A stretch of 64,000 bases of DNA from Kushneria avicenniae (GCF_900112585.1 NZ_FOLY01000004.1:1-64000), one strand, 5' to 3'. Counted from the first letter of the stretch, positions 27,808 through 36,967 are shown. The notes: generated by a model not told the origin, from the letters alone. Translations and numbers: made by a program.

Positions 27808-29352
27808 ATGACCACGACGACTGAAAAAACCGTTCTGGATTTTGGCGCCGACGCTACCGGCAAGAATGATAGCTCTCAAGCCTTTATCGATGCAGCGGCA
27901 TCAAAGGAAGTCGCTACAGTTATCATTCCTCCTGGCATATACGTCATTTCCAAAACGGTAGATTTGAATCGTAAAAACATGTGCGGTGCTGGCCGTTTTA
28001 GAGAGAATCAACACGGTGGCATCTCTTATGTCAGGTCAGGCAGCAGGATCGATGGCCCCATGTTTCGCAATCAGGGTGCCATTGTCGAAAACATGTACAT
28101 TTCGGGTCAGGGAGAGAGTGATAACAAAACCGTCTTCGACGCTTCTGGATACAACAGTAACTTCAATAACATTCACTTCAGCAATATTGGCCGCGCCATC
28201 TATGTTGATGAGATTTTGGTGAATTTCACACTCAGGGATTGCACTTTCATCCAGGTAGGTTATGGCCTCTATTGTCATGACAGCAAAAACAGCTATTCGA
28301 CTACTGCCCGCTTTCTGCGCAATGAGTTCAACAACTGCGGCAACGCATTCGTTTTCCGCCGTCAAATCAATGGCTCTACCTTTCAGGACAATATTTTCGA
28401 ATTCATGAGCGGCGATGCACTGGTCGCTTCACATATCTATGACTGCAACTTTATCGGCAACTGGTGGGAAAGGCGTCGCAATTCGGGGACAGCCGCAAAC
28501 GTTCCACTGGTGGCCCCTGGCGATGAGAAAGACGATGAAAGTGGCTATCCTGCCATTCGTAGCAGCAGCTATCAGCAGATCATGAACTGCTTCGCTGCGG
28601 GCAATAAGGTCACCTGGGGCTGGCGTAACGTGTTCAGCTCGTTACTGCATGACACTCGAATGGGGGGCGTTTCAGCACACGGCGGCGCCATGGTGGTTCG
28701 AAGCTCTTCGGGTCGCGCCGTGCGCATCACCTCTGACAGCATCGTCCAGCAGGCCGATAAATGGGCATATCTGCCGCCACTGGTAATCGGAGCCTGTAAA
28801 AATAGCGCAGGGTCTCCCAAGGGCATCTCGATGCGCACCAGTGGCGGGCCGATGACGATTGAAGATAATGAAGGCGCTCCTTTTTCGGGCACAATCTCCA
28901 TTGCCAAGGGCGACGGACTCTTTGAACATTACAGTTTGACCCGCAATGCCGGTGGTCAGCCGACCATAGGCATGACAGGTGTCAGCGAAATGATGATCAA
29001 GGGAGAAAAGGTCAAGCTGACGACAGGCATACCGCAGCATTTCCTGTGGCGACAGGACAAGCTCAGCCGAGGCCTTGGATGTTTCACAACCAACGAAGTG
29101 ACAAGTGAGGGCACCATCAAGCTGGTCACCGAGTATCTGCTGGATAACCCTTTGATCCAGATCACGGTAGAGGATCGTGGTATCCGCTTTGATGGGCTCA
29201 AGCATTTGGAAAGTTATATCAATAACAGCAAAAATCGCCGTCAGTGCAAGGGCTTTGAGCTGTACTTTGTCGATACCGATGGCAAGCCGAAAACGCCAAC
29301 GGCCTTTTCGATGCAGATGCTGACGCTCAATCCGTCTTTGCTCTCTTCCTGA
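27808..29352 (+). CDS. Right-handed beta-helix protein, pectate-lyase-3 / phage tailspike-like
   Basis: A 514-residue protein that opens with TVLDFGADATGKNDSSQAF and VIIPPGIYVIS, the Pectate_lyase_3 start found in tailspikes and polysaccharide depolymerases. Repeated Asn/Phe/Ile rungs follow to about residue 260 (NFNNIHFSNIGRAIYV, FTLRDCTFIQVG, STFQDNIFEF). It has neither a signal peptide nor an N-terminal virion-binding domain ahead of the helix, which ordinary tailspikes have. The substrate is unknown. Putative operators shared with the nearby repressor, and a terminator after it, make it a single-gene transcript. A capsule or exopolysaccharide depolymerase is inference. Confidence 0.75.
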   Translation: MTTTTEKTVLDFGADATGKNDSSQAFIDAAASKEVATVIIPPGIYVISKTVDLNRKNMCGAGRFRENQHGGISYVRSGSRIDGPMFRNQGAIVENMYISGQGESDNKTVFDASGYNSNFNNIHFSNIGRAIYVDEILVNFTLRDCTFIQVGYGLYCHDSKNSYSTTARFLRNEFNNCGNAFVFRRQINGSTFQDNIFEFMSGDALVASHIYDCNFIGNWWERRRNSGTAANVPLVAPGDEKDDESGYPAIRSSSYQQIMNCFAAGNKVTWGWRNVFSSLLHDTRMGGVSAHGGAMVVRSSSGRAVRITSDSIVQQADKWAYLPPLVIGACKNSAGSPKGISMRTSGGPMTIEDNEGAPFSGTISIAKGDGLFEHYSLTRNAGGQPTIGMTGVSEMMIKGEKVKLTTGIPQHFLWRQDKLSRGLGCFTTNEVTSEGTIKLVTEYLLDNPLIQITVEDRGIRFDGLKHLESYINNSKNRRQCKGFELYFVDTDGKPKTPTAFSMQMLTLNPSLLSS

Positions 29353-29386
29353 CACTATGCAAGATATTGTTTGATACACAACAGAA

Positions 29387-29411
29387 GGGGCGCCTGTCGG
29401 GCGCCCCTTTT
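29387..29411. terminator. Intrinsic terminator between beta-helix gene and aldo/keto reductase
   Basis: GGGGCGCC-TGTCG-GGCGCCCC followed by TTTT on the plus strand. Serves the beta-helix gene and can act on the convergent reductase. Confidence 0.85.
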
Positions 29412-29462
29412 ACGTTTCACCCAACGCTTGATCAGAGTGAAGTCGCGTCGAGTGCAATAACC

Positions 29463-30263
29463 CTACTCATCCCATACCGGTGCGAAGGAAGGGTTGGCAA
29501 TACGCTCGCCGCGATCGAGTGCATTGATGCGTTCGATCTCATTCTCACTCAGCGACAGGGCCATGGCGTCCAGATTGGACTGCTGATGCGCCCGTTTCGT
29601 GGAGGAAGGAATCACCACGATATCGCGCGCCGCTACCCAGGCCAGCGCCACCTGTGCAGACGTCGCCTCATGGCTTTCGGCAATCTGTTTGAGCGTGTCA
29701 TCTTCCATGACCTTGCCAACTGCCAGCGGCATGTAGCCGGTCACCCGGAGCCCCTTTTCCCTGCAGTGATCAACCAGCGCTCTATTGGCCAGGAAAGGAT
29801 GTACCTCGATCTGGTTGGTAATGAGCTGATCACCCCCTTCAACACCAAGCGCCTCGTCAATCTGGGCGATGGTGAAGTTGGAAACACCAATATCACGCGT
29901 CAGACCGCGATGTTTTGCCTCGACCAGTGCACTGATGGATTCGGCAACCGGGACCTCGTTGTCGGGAGACGGCCAGTGCAGCAGCACCAGGTCCACGTAG
30001 TCGGTACCCAGTCGCTCCAGACTCTCTTCAAGGCTTTTGATCAGATCGTCATGGTGAAAGCGATCCGTCCAGATCTTGGTGGTCAGAAAAACCTCTTCAC
30101 GCGCCACGCCGCTGTCGGCAATGGCTTGCCCTACTTCAGCCTCGTTGCCGTACACCTGAGCGGTATCGATGTGGCGATACCCGAGCTCAAGCGCCGTGGT
30201 GACCGAATCGATGACATCCTGCCCCTTGAGGCGATAGGTACCCAGTCCAATATCGGGAATCAT
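29463..30263 (-). CDS. dkgB: Aldo/keto reductase, DkgB-like
   Basis: A 266-residue NADPH-dependent aldo/keto reductase. The tetrad is visible: DTAQVYGNE (Asp, Tyr), FLTTKIW (Lys) and LLHWP (His). Later GVSNFTIAQI and the NADP-binding VVIPSSTKRAHQQSNLDA follow the family pattern. Members reduce 2,5-diketo-D-gluconate and other aldehydes such as methylglyoxal. AGGAGGTCAC precedes the ATG. Monocistronic. Confidence 0.85.
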   Translation of the reverse strand: MIPDIGLGTYRLKGQDVIDSVTTALELGYRHIDTAQVYGNEAEVGQAIADSGVAREEVFLTTKIWTDRFHHDDLIKSLEESLERLGTDYVDLVLLHWPSPDNEVPVAESISALVEAKHRGLTRDIGVSNFTIAQIDEALGVEGGDQLITNQIEVHPFLANRALVDHCREKGLRVTGYMPLAVGKVMEDDTLKQIAESHEATSAQVALAWVAARDIVVIPSSTKRAHQQSNLDAMALSLSENEIERINALDRGERIANPSFAPVWDE

Positions 30264-30557
30264 GTGACCTCCTGTCGGATGGCGTCCGCAGACGCCCTGT
30301 AACCACTTGCCGGCCGTTGGCCGCAGACCGTTGATGGCCCATCAATGACGTGAGGCCCGGTACAGATATTTTCAAGTCATTAGCCTGCAAATCATGTCGA
30401 CAGTAAAATTCATCAAGCCCATGATGGGCATCTTGTGACAGGTGTCATCAGACTTTCGTAATGACACCCTCACCTGGACATGCGAGACTGCGTCGCCAGT
30501 CTGGAAGCCAACATCATCGCCGTCACCACCGGCGATCATCCCGGAAAAGAGATCGCT

Positions 30558-31454
30558 ATGATCAAATGGACAATCGTGGCCCTGATCGTGGCCAGCATTC
30601 TTTATGTGCATTTTCGTGGCCGTGTTCGTCACAAGCCCTTTCGCCAGCTCTCGGATCACTCCAGTTTCATGGCGCCCATCAACGGGTTCATGTATCTATT
30701 TTCAAAGGTTCCGGATCGTCCCTATCATCGCGCCGAGGATTTTCCTGAAATTGCGACCCTGACATCGCACTGGGAAGAAATTCGTGACGAAGCCCTGACG
30801 CTTGAAAGCCACATCAAGGGATCAGCCAAAAAGGATGATGCCGGGTTCAATTCGTTTTTCCGCCGTGGCTGGAAGCGTTTTTATCTCAAGTGGTATGGCG
30901 ACAGCCACGAATCGGCTCGCCAGCTCTGCCCGCGCACCACCGAGATTCTCGCCGGCATTCCGGGCGTCAAGGCGGCGATGTTTGCCGAGCTGCCCGCCGG
31001 CAGCAAACTGATGAAACACCGCGACCCGTATGCAGGCTCGATCCGCTATCACCTGGGGCTACGTACGCCCAATGATGATCGCTGCCGCATCAATGTCGAT
31101 GGCATTGACTACAGCTGGCGCGATGGTGAAGCGGTGTTCTTCGACGAGACCTTCATTCACTATGCCCAGAACGATACCGAGCAGAATCGTCTGATTCTGT
31201 TCTGCGATATCGAGCGCCCCATGAAGTATCGCTGGGCCGCGGCAGTCAACCGCTGGTTCAGCCGTAACGTCATGGCCGCGGCGGCCTCTCCCAATGACGA
31301 CAGCGACCACACCGGCGGTCTCAACCGCGCCTTCAAGTACATCTATAAGGTTCGCGAAGCCGGCAAGCGCCTTAAAAAGAAGAACAAGACGCTGTATTAC
31401 GTCGTCAAATGGTTAATCTTCGGCGGCATCATCGTCGGTCTACTGTCGCTTTAA
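30558..31454 (+). CDS. lpxO: Lipid A 2-hydroxylase LpxO (aspartyl/asparaginyl beta-hydroxylase family)
   Basis: A 298-residue Fe(II)/2-oxoglutarate enzyme that hydroxylates a lipid A acyl chain. It has an N-terminal membrane anchor (MIKWTIVALIVASILYV), the iron site HRDPYAGSIRYHLGL and FDETFIHYAQN, and a C-terminal hydrophobic helix. The length fits LpxO (about 300). The ATG at 30558 gives the expected anchor start; an upstream in-frame ATG at 30480 would add 26 soluble residues. A ~290-bp gap upstream should hold its promoter, but no clear element was found. Confidence 0.85.
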   Translation: MIKWTIVALIVASILYVHFRGRVRHKPFRQLSDHSSFMAPINGFMYLFSKVPDRPYHRAEDFPEIATLTSHWEEIRDEALTLESHIKGSAKKDDAGFNSFFRRGWKRFYLKWYGDSHESARQLCPRTTEILAGIPGVKAAMFAELPAGSKLMKHRDPYAGSIRYHLGLRTPNDDRCRINVDGIDYSWRDGEAVFFDETFIHYAQNDTEQNRLILFCDIERPMKYRWAAAVNRWFSRNVMAAAASPNDDSDHTGGLNRAFKYIYKVREAGKRLKKKNKTLYYVVKWLIFGGIIVGLLSL

Positions 31455-31466
31455 TACCCCTTCGCC

Positions 31467-32198
31467 ATGTCTGACGCGATCGCGACCCCGCAACCATGCT
31501 GGCCCTTTATTTCCCCGGCTCGTGGGGCGCGATTGAGCCTGACCACTTTCGACGTTCAACGCTTTGATGACAGCGCCTTCCCCTTTCACGGTATGGCGCT
31601 GCCCGACAGTCTTTCTCGCGCTGTGACCAAGCGCCGTGCCGAGTATCTGGCCGGCAGGCTATGTGCCAGACACGCCCTTGCCGCCCTGGACATTCAAGTC
31701 AATGCGCTGGGCAGCCTGCCCGACCGTCAGGTCGACTGGCCGACACCGTCCCGGGGCGCCATCACCCACGCGCATGATCTGGCCGCTGCACTGGTCGGTA
31801 CAGCACCCGATCATCAGGGGCTGGGCATTGATGCCGAACGCTGGCTGACACCCGAGCGCGCCGACTATCTTGCCAGCTCGATTCTGACGCCACGCGAACA
31901 GGACATCATCGACGCTTTCACGCCCGAGCAGCGCGCGCGCGCCATCACCCTGACCTTCTCGCTCAAGGAGAGCCTTTTCAAGGCGCTCTATCCGCTGACC
32001 GGGACACGCTTTTATTTCCACGACGCCTGGGTCGATACGTTCGACGCCACAGCACCAGCAGGTCAATGCACCCTGGTACTGGCGCGTGCGCTCAGCGCAT
32101 CATGGCAGCCCGGCACGCGCCTGACCGGTGACTTCGCCAATATGGGAGCACACGCGCTGACCGCCGTCATGACCGGTGCCATCCCCGGCGCGGCATGA
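31467..32198 (+). CDS. 4'-phosphopantetheinyl transferase, EntD/Sfp superfamily
   Basis: A 243-residue enzyme that loads phosphopantetheine onto carrier-protein serines. Motifs: KRRAEYLAGRLCARHAL, GIDAER (Mg-binding Asp) and FSLKESLFKALYPLTG. This layout is that of EntD-type enzymes serving siderophore or other NRPS/PKS systems. None is in the window, so the partner is elsewhere. It starts 13 bp after lpxO and is probably cotranscribed. Confidence 0.88.
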   Translation: MSDAIATPQPCWPFISPARGARLSLTTFDVQRFDDSAFPFHGMALPDSLSRAVTKRRAEYLAGRLCARHALAALDIQVNALGSLPDRQVDWPTPSRGAITHAHDLAAALVGTAPDHQGLGIDAERWLTPERADYLASSILTPREQDIIDAFTPEQRARAITLTFSLKESLFKALYPLTGTRFYFHDAWVDTFDATAPAGQCTLVLARALSASWQPGTRLTGDFANMGAHALTAVMTGAIPGAA

Positions 32199-32270
32199 GC
32201 CGCGAAATGGGCTCGGTAATCCCGCGCAGGAGATGAATGCAATTCAGTTGTTGTTTTGCTGCAACGCATT

Positions 32271-32290
32271 TACTGTATACAAATACAGTA
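32271..32290 (+). promoter_or_regulatory. LexA (SOS) box
   Basis: TACTGT-ATACAAAT-ACAGTA is a near-perfect palindrome with the CTGT-N8-ACAG core at 32273-32288, matching the gammaproteobacterial LexA consensus. It lies 14 bp before the start of the radical-SAM gene, over its probable promoter, so that gene and the one after it should be DNA-damage inducible. Confidence 0.85.
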
Positions 32291-32303
32291 AAGAGGCGCC
32301 TTT

Positions 32304-33518
32304 ATGCAGCTCACTGACAAGCTGATCGTTCTGGCCGACGCCGCAAAATACGATGCATCCTGCGCCAGCAGCGGTGCCCCCAAACGTTCCTCAAAGGGTC
32401 AGAAAGGCCTGGGCGCGACCAATGGCAACGGCATCTGTCACAGCTTCACTCCGGATGGCCGCTGCGTGGCGCTGCTCAAGATCCTGATGACCAACTTCTG
32501 CCTGTACGACTGCCAGTACTGCATCAACCGACGCTCCAGCAACGTGCCCCGGGCACGCTTCAGCGTGGATGAGATCGTGCGGCTGACGCTCGATTTCTAC
32601 CGTCGCAATCTGATCAGCGGCCTGTTTCTCAGCTCGGGCATTATCCGATCCAACGACTACACCATGGAGGCGCTGGTTCGGGTCGCCAGAACACTGCGCA
32701 TTGAGCACCAGTTTCGTGGCTATATCCATCTCAAGACGATTCCGGATGCCTCTCCTGACCTGATCCGCCAGGCCGGGCTGTACGCTGACCGTCTCAGCGT
32801 CAACGTCGAACTGCCCACCAGTCAGAGTCTGGAACGTCTGGCGCCCGAGAAAAGCGACACCACTATTCGCCACGCCATGTCGACCATACGTGACGGGCTG
32901 GAAGAAGCCACGGCCGAGCCGAAAGCGCCCCGTTTTTCGCCCGGTGGCCAGAGCACCCAGATGATCGTGGGCGCTGATGAGACCGATGACCACACCATTC
33001 TGGGCAACGTCCAATCGCTCTACAGCCAATATCATCTCAAGCGAGTGTATTACTCGGCCTTTTCACCCATTCCCGAAAGCCCCTCATCGGTACCGCTGAT
33101 CGCGCCGCCGTTATTGCGTGAACACCGCCTCTATCAAGCCGACTTCCTGATCCGGGGCTATGGTTTCCATGCCGACGAGCTTCTGACGGGCCCCGGCAAC
33201 CTGTCACTGGATATCGACCCCAAGCTGGCCTGGGCGCTTAATCATCGCGAGCTCTTTCCCATCGATCTCGACAGCGCCGACATGTACATGATTGCCCGCG
33301 TACCCGGCATCGGAGTGACCAGCGCGCATCGTATCGACACTCTTCGCCGTGAACGTCGCATTCGCTACAGCGATCTGACCCGACTGGGCTGCTCCATGAA
33401 AAAACTGGCGCCCTTCATTACTACCCAGGATTACCGACCCCGACAGGCCGGTCTGGAACGACACGCACTGCTGGCACAGTTGCAGACATCAACACCGGCG
33501 CAGATGGCCCTGCTTTAG
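32304..33518 (+). CDS. Radical SAM protein of the putative DNA modification/repair family (UDG-linked)
   Basis: A 404-residue radical-SAM protein. The CX3CX2C cluster is FCLYDCQYC (about residues 66-74). The family start (KLIVLADAAKYDASCASSG, GICHSFTPDGRC) and a C-terminal helix-hairpin-helix-like segment (VPGIGVTSAHRIDTLRRER) match the family annotated as putative DNA modification/repair protein linked to uracil-DNA glycosylase. The chemistry is not established. It is under a LexA box and 16 bp upstream of its usual partner gene. Confidence 0.9.
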   Translation: MQLTDKLIVLADAAKYDASCASSGAPKRSSKGQKGLGATNGNGICHSFTPDGRCVALLKILMTNFCLYDCQYCINRRSSNVPRARFSVDEIVRLTLDFYRRNLISGLFLSSGIIRSNDYTMEALVRVARTLRIEHQFRGYIHLKTIPDASPDLIRQAGLYADRLSVNVELPTSQSLERLAPEKSDTTIRHAMSTIRDGLEEATAEPKAPRFSPGGQSTQMIVGADETDDHTILGNVQSLYSQYHLKRVYYSAFSPIPESPSSVPLIAPPLLREHRLYQADFLIRGYGFHADELLTGPGNLSLDIDPKLAWALNHRELFPIDLDSADMYMIARVPGIGVTSAHRIDTLRRERRIRYSDLTRLGCSMKKLAPFITTQDYRPRQAGLERHALLAQLQTSTPAQMALL

Positions 33519-33534
33519 TCTTTCGGGAGCTGCC

Positions 33535-34422
33535 ATGACGATGTACACCCTGCACATGACACGAGCCAATTTTACCTGCTGGCGCGATGATGCCCGCCGG
33601 TTGCTGGCCGCGCGCGTGCCGCCCGGAAACGTGCTGTGGCAGAGCGAGGACTCGGCGGGAGATCTCTTTGCCAGCGGTGGTACCGATTTACCGCCACCCG
33701 CCGAAGCACCGCTGGCATTGAGGCTTTCCAGACATGAACTGCGCCGGCTTGAGTGCGCCTCGCACTACTGGCACACCCATCATCAGGAGTGTCGCTGGGC
33801 GCTACTTTATCGGGTGGTCTGGCGACTGGCGATGGGAGAAGGCGAAGCCCTGCTGGCAGGTGATTCTGACGGTGCAATCATCGAACAGCGGGTCAAGGCC
33901 GTTAGTCACGAAGTGCACCACATCCACGCCTTCCTGCGATTTCATCCGCAGCCCGTGGATGACGAGCATCAGCATGCGCCTGAGTTTATCGCCTGGTTTG
34001 AACCCCGCCATGATGTTCTTGAAGCCGCAGCACAACACTTTATTGACCGCATGGGACAGCATCGCTGGCTGATCATGACCCCGGGAGGCGCCATCATCTG
34101 TGACGGTCGCCAGTGGCACATTGAACGCCCCGAGACCGGCGCCTTCACGGTGAAGGATTATCAGGCCCTGGCAGAGATGGAGGACGATGCCGAGGATCTA
34201 TGGCTGGCCTATTACGCCAGCACCTTCAACCCGGCCCGGCTCAATGAAAAAACAATGGTGCGCAGCATGCCATCGCGCTTCTGGCAGCATATGCCAGAAC
34301 GCGTGCTGATTACCGGCTTGATCAGCCATGCTCGCCATGGGGCACAGCGCCTTGGACAGGACAGTCGACTCGCGACCCGTCGCGGTCGAACCATTGCATC
34401 AAATGGAAAATCTCGACACTAG
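33535..34422 (+). CDS. DUF4130 / radical-SAM-linked DNA metabolism protein, without UDG domain
   Basis: A 295-residue protein with a DUF4130 layout (LRRLECASHYWHTHHQECRWALLYRVVW, then VSHEVHHIHAFLRF). In many bacteria this domain is fused to a C-terminal family-4-like uracil-DNA glycosylase (UdgX type), giving proteins near 480 residues. Here the protein ends after the DUF4130 part and a basic tail, and no glycosylase gene follows. It is paired with the radical-SAM gene and should share its SOS control. GGGAG ribosome site. Confidence 0.82.
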   Translation: MTMYTLHMTRANFTCWRDDARRLLAARVPPGNVLWQSEDSAGDLFASGGTDLPPPAEAPLALRLSRHELRRLECASHYWHTHHQECRWALLYRVVWRLAMGEGEALLAGDSDGAIIEQRVKAVSHEVHHIHAFLRFHPQPVDDEHQHAPEFIAWFEPRHDVLEAAAQHFIDRMGQHRWLIMTPGGAIICDGRQWHIERPETGAFTVKDYQALAEMEDDAEDLWLAYYASTFNPARLNEKTMVRSMPSRFWQHMPERVLITGLISHARHGAQRLGQDSRLATRRGRTIASNGKSRH

Positions 34423-34518
34423 CGGCTGCTTCTTTCAGGATGACTTGCAAGCGACGGTAAAATCCCGGGAGAATATATAGACTATCGTCTAATGATCTTC
34501 CTGCCTTCAAGGTCTCTC

Positions 34519-35394
34519 ATGTTTACTCAACTTCTGGCGGTCATGATGCCCATCATGATCGGCGCCGGTGTCGGTTATTTCTGGGTGCGCTTTCGACAGC
34601 CCTATCCGACAGGCTTCGTTACCAAGCTGGTATTCAACGTCGGTACGCCGTGTCTGATCATTAATGCTCTGTCAGACGCGCACGTTGAACTCGCGGCCTT
34701 CTCTCGCATGGCGGGAGCGACCCTGCTGTGTCTGCTGGCCCTGCTGGTCGTGGGCATGATCGTGGCCCGTGTCTCAAATATTCACTGGAAGGTTATCATT
34801 CCGCCGGTGCTGTTCCCAAACACCGGCAACATGGGGCTACCGCTGGCCATGTATGCCTTTGGCAAGGGTCAGGGATTTTCGCTGGCCATTGCGGTATTCG
34901 TCATCGTCTCCATTGCCCAGTTTGTGGTTGGCAGTATTACCAGTAGCTCACGTCCGCTGAAGAGCATGCTGACCAATCCCACTATTTATGCCAGCATCAT
35001 CGCCATTGTGCTGATGGCGTATCAGATTACGCTGCCCGCGTGGATGGCCAACAGCATCGAACTGCTGGCCGGGATGACCATTCCCATCATGCTGATCACG
35101 CTGGGCGTGGCGCTGGCCAGCATTCGGGCCCGCAATCTGTCAGCAGGACTTGCTTTTGCACTTGGCCGGGTGGTGATTGCCGGTTTGATCGCTCAGGGCG
35201 CCGGACTTGTGCTGGGGCTGAGTGATGAAGCACGCGGTATCCTGATGGTCATGATGTGTATGCCGATTGCCGTCTATAACTATCTGTTCGCGCAGAAGGC
35301 CGGGCGTTCACCCGAGTTTGTGGCAAGCCTGGTCATGTGCTCCACCCTCACCTCCTTTATCTATCTGCCGCTGATGCTGATGTGGATCATCTAG
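34519..35394 (+). CDS. AEC family transporter (auxin efflux carrier type)
   Basis: A 291-residue membrane protein with about ten hydrophobic helices; VFNVGTPCLIINAL, VLFPNTGNMGLPLA and the C-terminal LVMCSTLTSFIYLPL are AEC family motifs. Members export or exchange organic anions; the substrate is not predictable. The ATG at 34519 has AAGG at proper spacing, preferred over 34492. A terminator follows. Confidence 0.85.
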   Translation: MFTQLLAVMMPIMIGAGVGYFWVRFRQPYPTGFVTKLVFNVGTPCLIINALSDAHVELAAFSRMAGATLLCLLALLVVGMIVARVSNIHWKVIIPPVLFPNTGNMGLPLAMYAFGKGQGFSLAIAVFVIVSIAQFVVGSITSSSRPLKSMLTNPTIYASIIAIVLMAYQITLPAWMANSIELLAGMTIPIMLITLGVALASIRARNLSAGLAFALGRVVIAGLIAQGAGLVLGLSDEARGILMVMMCMPIAVYNYLFAQKAGRSPEFVASLVMCSTLTSFIYLPLMLMWII

Positions 35395-35419
35395 CGGGGC
35401 CTACCAGCATCTGCCCATG

Positions 35420-35448
35420 AAAAGGCCCCGGCGAAGCGGAGCCTTTTT
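35420..35448 (+). terminator. Intrinsic terminator after the AEC transporter
   Basis: AAAGGCCCCG pairs (with mismatch) with CGGAGCCTTT around GCGAAG, followed by TTTTTATT. Between convergent genes. Confidence 0.7.
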
Positions 35449-35479
35449 ATTGCATCATCCTGTTGATCCATCGCCACGA

Positions 35480-36967
35480 TCAGGCCGGCTGTGCCTGACC
35501 TTCACGATACTGCGAAAAATTTTCGACCCGGCCACGACGGAATTTTTCACTCATCAGGGTCTCCATCGACTCCAGCGGTACGCCTTTTGTTTCCGGAACG
35601 AAGCGCCAGACGACGAACAGGCTGACCAGTGTGATGGCGCCAAAGAGCCAGAACGGGAAGGCGCCGTTGAAAACATTGTTGAGCCATTCGCTGCCGCGCA
35701 TCATCGGGAAGGTCTGCGCCACGATAAAACCGGCCGTCCATTGGGCCCCCATGGCCATTGCCATGCCAGATTCACGAATGGCATTGGGGAAGATTTCCGA
35801 CAGCAGCGCCCAGCTGCAGCACCCCCATGAAATGGCATAACCGGTCACATAGACCATGATGGCGATCATGGCGGTGTAACCCTGGACATCAAACCAGAAC
35901 ACCGTCCCCAACACGGCCATGCTCAGAATACAGGCCAGTGAACCGAGGGTAAGAAGACGCACGCGTCCAACGCGGTCAATCAGATACATGCCCGCCAGGT
36001 TGCCCACGATGAAGATCAGGCCGATATAGCCTGTCTGTAAAAGCGCGCTCCCCGTGCTGTCGGTTACGCCGGAAAGTACAGTAGGCGCGTAATACATCAC
36101 CACATTGATGCCGGAGAGCTGCTGCGCCGCCGAGAGAAAGATACCGACCAGCGCGATGCCCATCATCACGGGCTTTTTAAGCGCGCTACGCGAACTGCGC
36201 TTTTCCTGACGCAGCTGGCGATTCATGGCGCGACGCCCGGCAGATTGGCCGCCATCCAGGGAGTGACGCACTTCCTCGACCATCGGCTCGATATCCTTTT
36301 GAGGGGTAAAGCGTGCCAGAATGCGTCGAGCCCGATCATGCTGCCCGTGCATGATGCACCAGCGCGGCGATTCGGGAACCAGCAGCAGCAGCACTGCAAA
36401 AAGCACGGCCGGAATGGCCTCGGAGCCCAGCATCCAACGCCAGCCGTAGTTGTCCAGCCAGGTCTGGGCCACATCGCGGGCAATAAAATAGTTAACGAAA
36501 AAGACAATCGTTTGACCGACTACCAGCGATTGCTGAAACATGCTCAGCGTTCTGCCGCGCCAGTGCTGCGGTGCCAGCTCTCCCATGTACATGGGAGAGA
36601 CCACGCTTGCAATGCCAACGGCCACGCCGCCCACCAGGCGCAAAATGATGTAAAACCAGAATGAAGGCGCCAGTGCCGACCCCAGCGCCGACACCAGAAA
36701 CAGCGCTGCTGCCGTCATCATGGTCATGCGACGTCCGAGGATGTTGGCAAGGTAACCGGCGCCCAGTGCGCCCACGATACTGCCAATGACAACGCTGGAC
36801 ACTGCCCACCCCTTCATGGTGGAGGAAAGATCAAAGTAGGTGGTGATCGAGTCGATGGCACCTGAAATGACTGCCGTGTCATAGCCAAACAGGATGCCGC
36901 CAAGTGCCGCTACAAGGCAGATGGAAAGTATGTAGCCTATCCCGCTGGAATCCTTTTGATTCGTCAT
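35480..36967 (-). CDS. MFS sugar:proton symporter (sugar porter family, XylE-like)
   Basis: A 495-residue, twelve-helix sugar porter. Motifs: GILFGYDTAVISGA, the R-rich loop ILGRRMTM, PESPRW after helix 6, and PETKGVPLESME at the end. The length and extra loops resemble D-xylose permease XylE and related glucose/galactose symporters. No sugar catabolic gene is adjacent, so the substrate is open. Monocistronic. Confidence 0.88.
   Translation of the reverse strand: MTNQKDSSGIGYILSICLVAALGGILFGYDTAVISGAIDSITTYFDLSSTMKGWAVSSVVIGSIVGALGAGYLANILGRRMTMMTAAALFLVSALGSALAPSFWFYIILRLVGGVAVGIASVVSPMYMGELAPQHWRGRTLSMFQQSLVVGQTIVFFVNYFIARDVAQTWLDNYGWRWMLGSEAIPAVLFAVLLLLVPESPRWCIMHGQHDRARRILARFTPQKDIEPMVEEVRHSLDGGQSAGRRAMNRQLRQEKRSSRSALKKPVMMGIALVGIFLSAAQQLSGINVVMYYAPTVLSGVTDSTGSALLQTGYIGLIFIVGNLAGMYLIDRVGRVRLLTLGSLACILSMAVLGTVFWFDVQGYTAMIAIMVYVTGYAISWGCCSWALLSEIFPNAIRESGMAMAMGAQWTAGFIVAQTFPMMRGSEWLNNVFNGAFPFWLFGAITLVSLFVVWRFVPETKGVPLESMETLMSEKFRRGRVENFSQYREGQAQPA

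Larger units (their letters stand above)
25553..29352. mobile_element. Phage-derived lysis / repressor / beta-helix module
   Basis: Holin, endolysin, S24 repressor and a tailspike-like protein lie together, bounded by terminators at 25512-25532 and 29387-29411, with an integrase remnant and tRNA just to the left. No capsid, portal, terminase, tail or replication genes are present between them. It is a prophage remnant or a reduced, possibly retained, element. Confidence 0.6.
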
